The notes below the pieces were generated by a model. The model ran no database searches. It was not told where the DNA came from and worked only from the letters and a program-made list of their open reading frames with translations. The translations under genes were made by a program, and so were the position numbers. This document shows positions 35,433-40,860 of a stretch of 40,860 nucleotides of DNA, one piece after another. The stretch covers positions 1 through 40,860 of the forward strand of contig JAICJC010000016.1 of NCBI GenBank assembly GCA_025928655.1, written 5' to 3'. The DNA is from Thermoleophilia bacterium. Lineage in GTDB: Bacteria; Actinomycetota; Thermoleophilia; Gaiellales; JAICJC01. Numbering within the stretch: the first letter of the stretch is position 1; every line of letters begins with the position of its first letter.

Positions 35433-36593
35433 ATGGGGCGTTCTGTGCTGGTTCTCTGCGCCGTGGTGGCGGCGGGGGTGGTGCTCGCGCTCCCCGCGGC
35501 GGCAGGCGCTGCCGTCGGCAAGGGCAAGGCCTGCATCGCCAAGCACCCGAACTACGTCGAGGACGTGTTCGAGGTGAACTACGCGCCGGGGTGCACGGGC
35601 CATGACGAGCCCGAGCTCGACCCGCTCTCCTCGCTGCCGCACTCCGCGACGAACCTGACCTGGAAGGCCGTGCTGCCCGTCGACGGCGTGTTCCCCGTCT
35701 CGGCCACCGGCTTCGGCTTCTGGTTCGGCGGCACCGTCACCGACCCGAACCCGAAGGCCCTGTTCAACCAGGGCTTCCTCGAGGTGCAGTTCTATCCCGA
35801 CACGCACGTGACGAAGTGCTTCGCGAACGGCAACTTCAACTACACGCACGCGAAGAACGAGTACACCGTCTGCACGCCGGTCTGGTCGATCGTCGGCAAC
35901 AGCGAGCCGGCCGCCTTCAACGCGATGCTGAAGGTCGACGGCAAGCCGGGCCCGATGGTCATGCACGGCGGCGACACGATCCGCCTGCACTACTTCGGGA
36001 CGCACAACGGGGACGGCGCCCACATCGTCGTGACCGACGTGACCACCCACCAGCGCGGCTCCATCGTCCTGCGCAACGCGCGCACCGGGGCGATGAACCC
36101 CGCGTTCGACCGCCAGGTGATCGGCAACTCGCTCGGCTGGGGCATCGTCCACGACGCGCCCAACTCGTTCGTGTGGGAGATCGGCCACCGCTCGATCTTC
36201 GGCGGCCGGCCGGGGGCGTTCTGCTCGCCCGGTCACTCCGGCTGCGAGTCGTACAACTGGCCCGCGTGGGCCGAGACGACGCCGATCCGGATCGAGTCGG
36301 TCAGGTTCGGCGACCGCGGCCCGGCGAGGCACTGGGCGGTCGTCAGCGACTACGGCGGCAAGGCCCAGGTGCTCGACCCGAGCGAGACCGGGTCGACCTG
36401 CACCCACTACGGCGGCCCGTGGTGCCTCTACCCGTGGTTCACCCAGAACCACGACGGCTCGTTCACCTACGGCGTGAACTACCCGGGGCTGACCGCAGAC
36501 GACTTCGGGAAGGCGAACCAGTTCGAGCGGCAGCTGAACTGCGGCGGGCCGTTCGGGAAGAACAGCACGTACTGCATGACGGTCATCCGCTGA
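35433..36593 (+). CDS. Secreted protein of unknown function, Cys-containing
   Basis: Signal MGRSVLVLCAVVAAGVVLALPAAAGAA; strong RBS GAGGAGGAGGGG; several Cys in the mature part. Confidence 0.8.
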   Translation: MGRSVLVLCAVVAAGVVLALPAAAGAAVGKGKACIAKHPNYVEDVFEVNYAPGCTGHDEPELDPLSSLPHSATNLTWKAVLPVDGVFPVSATGFGFWFGGTVTDPNPKALFNQGFLEVQFYPDTHVTKCFANGNFNYTHAKNEYTVCTPVWSIVGNSEPAAFNAMLKVDGKPGPMVMHGGDTIRLHYFGTHNGDGAHIVVTDVTTHQRGSIVLRNARTGAMNPAFDRQVIGNSLGWGIVHDAPNSFVWEIGHRSIFGGRPGAFCSPGHSGCESYNWPAWAETTPIRIESVRFGDRGPARHWAVVSDYGGKAQVLDPSETGSTCTHYGGPWCLYPWFTQNHDGSFTYGVNYPGLTADDFGKANQFERQLNCGGPFGKNSTYCMTVIR

Positions 36594-36601
36594 ACGTGGG
36601 A

Positions 36602-36638
36602 CGCGTGGCCCCGGCCTGCGAGGGGCCGGGGCCACGCG
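36602..36638 (+). terminator. Strong hairpin after the secreted protein gene
   Basis: CGCGTGGCCCCGGCC-TGCGAGG-GGCCGGGGCCACGCG: 15-bp perfect stem; no T tract. Confidence 0.75.
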
Positions 36639-36686
36639 GGTGCCCGCTCTCGCCCGTGTCAAAACCGTCAAGCGTGCGGGATGCCA

Positions 36687-36715
36687 TTGCACTTGCGGCC
36701 TCCGAGGCTTAGACT
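36687..36715 (+). promoter_or_regulatory. Putative sigma70-type promoter TTGCAC-N17-TAGACT
   Basis: -35 TTGCAC at 36687-36692, -10 TAGACT at 36710-36715, spacer 17. Confidence 0.55.
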
Positions 36716-36749
36716 CGGCGGGGCAGGCAGCACTGATGGAGACGGCACC

Positions 36750-37025
36750 GTGTCATTGACCGCGTCCATGGAGCCGCTGATCGTCGCACTGGTCGCGGTC
36801 GCAGCTCTCGTCGTCCTCATGTTCGTGCTCGTGCACATCGGCATGAGGACCTGGCGCTCCGTCGCGCCGGACGCCCGGGAGCGGCTGCGCCGCCGCCGCG
36901 ACGTGCGCCGCGGGATCCGCGAGATCGAGGCGTTCCTGGCCGGGCCGGGGGTCGACCCCTGGGAGGACGAGCACCAGCCCGGGCCCGCCGAGGGCCGCCC
37001 CCGCGGCGACACCGACCAGCTCTAG
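36750..37025 (+). CDS. Small single-TM protein
   Basis: GTG start with GGAG upstream; MEPLIVALVAVAALVVLMFVLVHIGM TM then RRRDVRRGIREIEAFLAGPGVDPWEDE. Confidence 0.6.
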   Translation: MSLTASMEPLIVALVAVAALVVLMFVLVHIGMRTWRSVAPDARERLRRRRDVRRGIREIEAFLAGPGVDPWEDEHQPGPAEGRPRGDTDQL

Positions 37026-37282
37026 CGCCGGCCCGCGGCCTCGAGCAGCTCCGGCTCCCGCTCCTCCGGCGCCGCGCCGGCGATCGCCAGCAGGGCTGCG
37101 AGCAGCCTGCCGGCAGGGTCGTCGGCGGGCACGCGCGCCGGTGGGGTGGAGGGCAGTGGATCGGGCTCGGGCAGAAGCGTCATGTCCACCATTGCTCCGG
37201 CGCCAGGCCCGGAGGACGGAAACCGCGGGGACTGACGCCGGAGACTGGGGGTGTTGGGCTGGAAGAGGCTGCCTCTTTCCAC
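37022..37282 (-). CDS. Hypothetical small protein (start uncertain, possibly 37192)
   Basis: MVDMTLLPEPDPLPSTPPARVPADDPAGRLLAALLAIAGAAPEEREPELLEAAGRR; overlaps the convergent stop codon (CTAG). Confidence 0.35.
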   Translation of the reverse strand: MERGSLFQPNTPSLRRQSPRFPSSGPGAGAMVDMTLLPEPDPLPSTPPARVPADDPAGRLLAALLAIAGAAPEEREPELLEAAGRR

Positions 37283-37422
37283 AGGCCCCCGTCAAGCCTC
37301 GACCGGCCCTCTCGAGGGCCCGAGGCCGCATCGTGCGGGAAACTCGTGCATCGCTCCACACGCTGTCCCCAGGGTTGCCGCGGTTGCCCACAGAGGTGTC
37401 CACAGGCGCCCGTCCGGCGGGC

Positions 37423-38604
37423 TCAGCGGGCGAGCTCGGCGAGCGCTCCGGCCATCACCTGCGCGGCCGCGACGCAGTCGTCGTCGGAGGCGAACTCGGC
37501 CGGGGTGTGGCTGGCGCCGGTGGGGTTGCGCACGAAGATCATCGCGGCCGGGACGTGGGGCGCCAGGATGCCGGCGTCGTGGCCGGCGAACGAGGGCAGG
37601 TCGCCGACGGGCACGCCCGCCGACTCGGCGGATGCGTACAGGGCCGCGCGCAGGCCGGAATCGAACCGCGCCCCGGTGTTGCGCGACTCCTGCTCGATGC
37701 GCGCGTCGGGGAACCGGCCGCGCAGGCCGGCGACGAGGTCCTCGACGGTTTCGACCTCGGGCGCGCGGGCGTCGAGCGTGCACTCCACCCGTCCGGGGAT
37801 CGAGTTCGTCGACCCGGGCGAGACCTCGATCCGGCCGACCGTGGCCACGGCCCCCGGGCGCGCGCGGGCGGCCTCGTCGACGGCGAGGATGAAGCGGGCC
37901 GCCTCGACGAGCGCGTCCCGCCGCCCCGCCATCGGGGTGGTGCCGGCGTGGTTCGACTCGCCCTCGAAGGCCGCCCGGTAGCGCGACCGCGGCGCCAGCA
38001 CGTCGGCGATCCCGAGCGCCTGCCCGCGGTCGACGAGCGCCTTGCCCTGCTCGACGTGCACCTCCAGGAACGCGCCCACGCGGCGCAGCTCCTCGCGGCT
38101 TGCGAGCAGCGACTCGCGGGTGACGCCGTGGATCTTCGGTGCCTCGCCCATGGCGCCGATCACGGCGTCGACGTCGAGCTCGCCGGCGATCGCCCGGCTG
38201 GCGAAGCAGGCGGTGCGGAAGCGGGCGCCCTCCTCGTCGACGAACGAGATGACGGCCAGCGGCCGCGAGCGCGGCTGCCCCGATTCGAGCACCGCCGCGA
38301 CCGCCTCGAGCGCGCACACGACGCCGAGCGCGCCGTCGTAGGCGCCGCCGTCGGGCTGCGTGTCGACGTGCGAGCCCGCGCACACATACGGCCCGTCGCC
38401 GGCGCCCGGCGTGACCGCCCACAGGCTGCCGGCGCCGTCCCTGCGCACCTCGAGCCCGATGCTCTCCGCCGCGCCCCGGAACCACTCCTGGGCCTCGACC
38501 TCGAGCGGCGTCCACGCGAGGCGGTTCCAGCCGGTGTCCGTGCGGCCGATGCCGGCGAGCTCGGCGAACCAGCGCAGGAACCGTTCTCGGGAGACCGCCG
38601 GCAT
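37423..38604 (-). CDS. M20-family amidohydrolase (allantoate amidohydrolase/N-carbamoyl-L-amino-acid hydrolase type)
   Basis: VCAGSHVDTQPDGGAYDGALGVVCALEAV; ISFVDEEGARF; LEVHVEQGKAL; ESNHAGTTPMAGRRDAL; SFAGHDAGILA. Confidence 0.9.
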   Translation of the reverse strand: MPAVSRERFLRWFAELAGIGRTDTGWNRLAWTPLEVEAQEWFRGAAESIGLEVRRDGAGSLWAVTPGAGDGPYVCAGSHVDTQPDGGAYDGALGVVCALEAVAAVLESGQPRSRPLAVISFVDEEGARFRTACFASRAIAGELDVDAVIGAMGEAPKIHGVTRESLLASREELRRVGAFLEVHVEQGKALVDRGQALGIADVLAPRSRYRAAFEGESNHAGTTPMAGRRDALVEAARFILAVDEAARARPGAVATVGRIEVSPGSTNSIPGRVECTLDARAPEVETVEDLVAGLRGRFPDARIEQESRNTGARFDSGLRAALYASAESAGVPVGDLPSFAGHDAGILAPHVPAAMIFVRNPTGASHTPAEFASDDDCVAAAQVMAGALAELAR

Positions 38605-38626
38605 CGGGTCTGGAAGGATACGAGAG

Positions 38627-39757
38627 ATGTCTCGCTCCACGCTGCGCCTGCCCGGGTTCGTGAACGCGCACAGCCATGCCTTCCAGCGCGGCATGCGCGG
38701 CATCGTCGAGCGGGTCGATCCGGCCCATCCCCACGACGATTTCTGGACCTGGCGCGAGGAGATGTACGCCGCCGCCGGCCGGCTCGATCCGGACTCGGCC
38801 CACGGCGTCGCCCTGCTCGCGTACCGCGAGATGCGCGCGGCCGGATTCGTGGCGGTGGGCGAGTTCCACTACGTCCACCACCGCCCGGACGGCACGCCGT
38901 ACGCGCCGGCCAACGCGATGTCGCTCGCGACCGCCGCCGCCGCCGACGAGGCCGGCATCGACCAGGTGCTGCTCATGACCGCCTACGAGCGCGCCGGCGC
39001 CGGGCTGCCGCCGACGCCCGGCCAGCGCCGCTTCTGCGATCCCGACGTCGCGACCTACCTGGCGCGGGTCGAGGCACTCGCCGGCGACCGCCCCGCCGGC
39101 CGGGTGGGGCTCGCGCCGCACAGCGTCCGCGCCGTCTCGCGCGACTGGCTGGCCGAGATCGGCCGCTACGCCGCGTCGGCGGGGATGGTCGTGCACGTGC
39201 ACGCCTGCGAGCAGCGGCGCGAGATCGAGGAGTGCCTGGCCGAGCACGGCCGCCGCCCGATCGAGCTGCTCGCCGACGCCGGCTGCCTCGGCCCCCGCAC
39301 GACGATCGTCCACGGCACCCACGCCTCCGACGGCGAGCTCGACCTGCTCGCCGAGGCGGGGGCGTCGGTGTGCCTGTGCCCGACGACCGAGGCGAACCTC
39401 GGCGACGGCTACCTGCCGGCGCTGCGTCTCTTCGAGCGCGGCATCCGGGTCTGCATCGGCACCGACTCGAACACCGTCATCGACCCGGTGGTCGAGGTGC
39501 GCGAGGTGGAGGCGGTCGCCCGCCGCACCGCCGAGCGCCGCAACGTGCTCGTGCCCGAGGGCGACGACGGCCCCAGCGGCTATCTGCTGGCGGTCGGGGG
39601 CCGCTTCGGCGCCGAGGCGCTCGGATTGCCGCCGCCCGCCGACGTCGAGCTCGACCTCTCCCATCCGTCGCTCGCCGGCGTCGCGGAGCGTGACGCGGTG
39701 GCGGCGCTGATCTTCGGCGGATCGGCCGCCGCATTGCGACCAACGGAGGACCGCTGA
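38627..39757 (+). CDS. hutF: Formimidoylglutamate deiminase (HutF-like)
   Basis: LPGFVNAHSHAFQRGMRGIVERVDPAHPHDDFWTWREEMYAAAGRLDPD; VGEFHYVHH; GLAPHSVRAVS; HVHACEQRREIEECL; CIGTDSNTVIDP. Confidence 0.88.
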   Translation: MSRSTLRLPGFVNAHSHAFQRGMRGIVERVDPAHPHDDFWTWREEMYAAAGRLDPDSAHGVALLAYREMRAAGFVAVGEFHYVHHRPDGTPYAPANAMSLATAAAADEAGIDQVLLMTAYERAGAGLPPTPGQRRFCDPDVATYLARVEALAGDRPAGRVGLAPHSVRAVSRDWLAEIGRYAASAGMVVHVHACEQRREIEECLAEHGRRPIELLADAGCLGPRTTIVHGTHASDGELDLLAEAGASVCLCPTTEANLGDGYLPALRLFERGIRVCIGTDSNTVIDPVVEVREVEAVARRTAERRNVLVPEGDDGPSGYLLAVGGRFGAEALGLPPPADVELDLSHPSLAGVAERDAVAALIFGGSAAALRPTEDR

Positions 39758-40860
39758 TGGATTTCGCGCTCTCGCCCGAGCTGACCGATCTCCGCGCCCG
39801 GGTGCGGGCGCTCGTCGACGACCACCTGGTGCACTACGAGACGGAGGCCGAGGAGCACCACGGCCGCCTGTCGGCGGAGTCGCACGCGCGCATCAAGCAG
39901 GCGGTGCTCGATTCCGGGCTCGCCGCCAACAACATCCCGAAGGAGTTCGGGGGCGGCGGGTTCACCCTGACCGAGCAGATCGTCACCCACGAGCAGCTCG
40001 GCCGGCTCACGAACTGCCTGTGGGTGCTCGTGTGGAGCCCGTCGAACGTGCTCGTGCACGGGACGCCCGACCAGATCGAGCGCTACCTGCTGCCTGACGT
40101 GCGCGGAGAGCACCGGCACGCGTATGCGATCACGGAGGAGGCGGCCGGCTCCGACCCGCGCGCGATCGCGGCGGAGGCGGTCTGGAACGGCGAGCACTAC
40201 GAGCTCTCGGGCACCAAGTGGTTCGTCACCGACGGCGACGTCGCCAGCTACTTCATCGTGCTCGCCTGGGCGGTCGACGGCCACGACCGCCGACCCGCGC
40301 TCTTCCTCGTCGACAAGGACATCCCCGGCGTCGAGATGACGGACGACCCGGACTTCACGCACAACTTCCCCTACCGCCACCCGGAGTTCACCTTCACGAA
40401 GACGCCGGTGCCGCGCGAGAACATCCTCGGCGAGCTCGGCCGCGGATTCGAGCTGACGGGCGAGTGGTTCGTCGAGGAGCGCGTCCACATCGCCGCCCGC
40501 TGCGTCGGCGCGTGCGACCGCCTGATCGAGCTCGGCACCGCCTGGGCGCTCGAGCGGGAGCAGTTCGGGAGCCGCATCTTCGACCACCAGGCCGTCAGCT
40601 TCGCCCTGGCGGACTGCGCGGCCGAGGTCACGGCCGCCCGGCTGCTCACCTACTACGTCGGCTGGCTGGCCGACTCGGGCGCCGACCGCAAGCTCGTCCA
40701 CCACAAGGCGTCGATGGCGAAGCTGGTCGCCTCGGAGACGGCCGGCCGGGTGGCCGACCGGGTCGTGCAGATCTTCGGCGGCCGCGGCTACATGCGCTCG
40801 AACCCGGCCGAGCGGCTGTGGCGCGAGCTGCGCGTCGACCGCATCTGGGAGGGGACGAGC
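39757..40860 (+). CDS. Acyl-CoA dehydrogenase (partial, runs off the window end)
   Basis: TGATG overlap with the hutF-like gene; MDFALSPELTDLRARVRALVDD; YAITEEAAGSDP; LSGTKWFVTDGDVASYF; REQFGSRIFDHQAVSFALAD; QIFGGRGYMRSNPAERLWRELRVDRIWEGTS. Confidence 0.93.
   Translation, partial: MDFALSPELTDLRARVRALVDDHLVHYETEAEEHHGRLSAESHARIKQAVLDSGLAANNIPKEFGGGGFTLTEQIVTHEQLGRLTNCLWVLVWSPSNVLVHGTPDQIERYLLPDVRGEHRHAYAITEEAAGSDPRAIAAEAVWNGEHYELSGTKWFVTDGDVASYFIVLAWAVDGHDRRPALFLVDKDIPGVEMTDDPDFTHNFPYRHPEFTFTKTPVPRENILGELGRGFELTGEWFVEERVHIAARCVGACDRLIELGTAWALEREQFGSRIFDHQAVSFALADCAAEVTAARLLTYYVGWLADSGADRKLVHHKASMAKLVASETAGRVADRVVQIFGGRGYMRSNPAERLWRELRVDRIWEGTS

Noticed and set aside
37141-39693. 850-aa (+) and 790-aa (-) ORFs spanning the M20/HutF region
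   Set aside because: Out-of-frame shadows of the clear M20 and HutF genes; Arg/Ala-rich with no recognisable motif.
1-40860. CRISPR arrays, tRNA genes, IS elements or prophage modules
   Set aside because: Looked for regular direct repeats, tRNA cloverleaf motifs, transposase or integrase motifs; none seen by eye.

Overview
High-GC (roughly 70%), gene-dense window that looks like an actinobacterial chromosome; a Thermoleophilia/Gaiella-like source is a guess from gene content, not tested. The first ~365 bp differ: lower GC, with an in-frame dnaE (Pol III alpha, PHP domain) fragment that runs into a truncated quinone oxidoreductase, so this is probably an assembly or recombination junction. 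Main blocks: (1) a minus-strand set with an oxidoreductase, a VOC protein, an FAD monooxygenase fused to cytochrome b5, and an APC permease; (2) lexA with a canonical SOS box, coupled to a small zinc-ribbon ORF; (3) an orphan Tat/lipoprotein binding protein, rnpB (RNase P RNA) and a shared hairpin; (4) a probable N-heterocycle/amide catabolic regulon (nitrilase, amidase, M20 hydrolase, IclR, PotABCD-like ABC transporter, HpaB-type monooxygenase, HutI-like amidohydrolase, RidA), with matching TTCC-N8-GGAW palindromes at two promoters; (5) a kinase/M23-like/class III aminotransferase fusion; (6) permease, MBL hydrolases, unknown membrane proteins, MerR-MFS, NrnA-like DHH; (7) LCAT-like lipase, MFS, PF04185-like phosphoesterase and an unknown secreted protein; (8) M20 amidohydrolase, HutF-like deiminase and a partial acyl-CoA dehydrogenase. 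The most interesting candidates are the IclR catabolic regulon, the FMO-cyt b5 fusion, a possible degenerate presenilin-like membrane protein, a pair of related small single-TM proteins, and GGGGTCWGACCCC REP-like hairpins. All family calls come from reading translations by eye; no searches were run.
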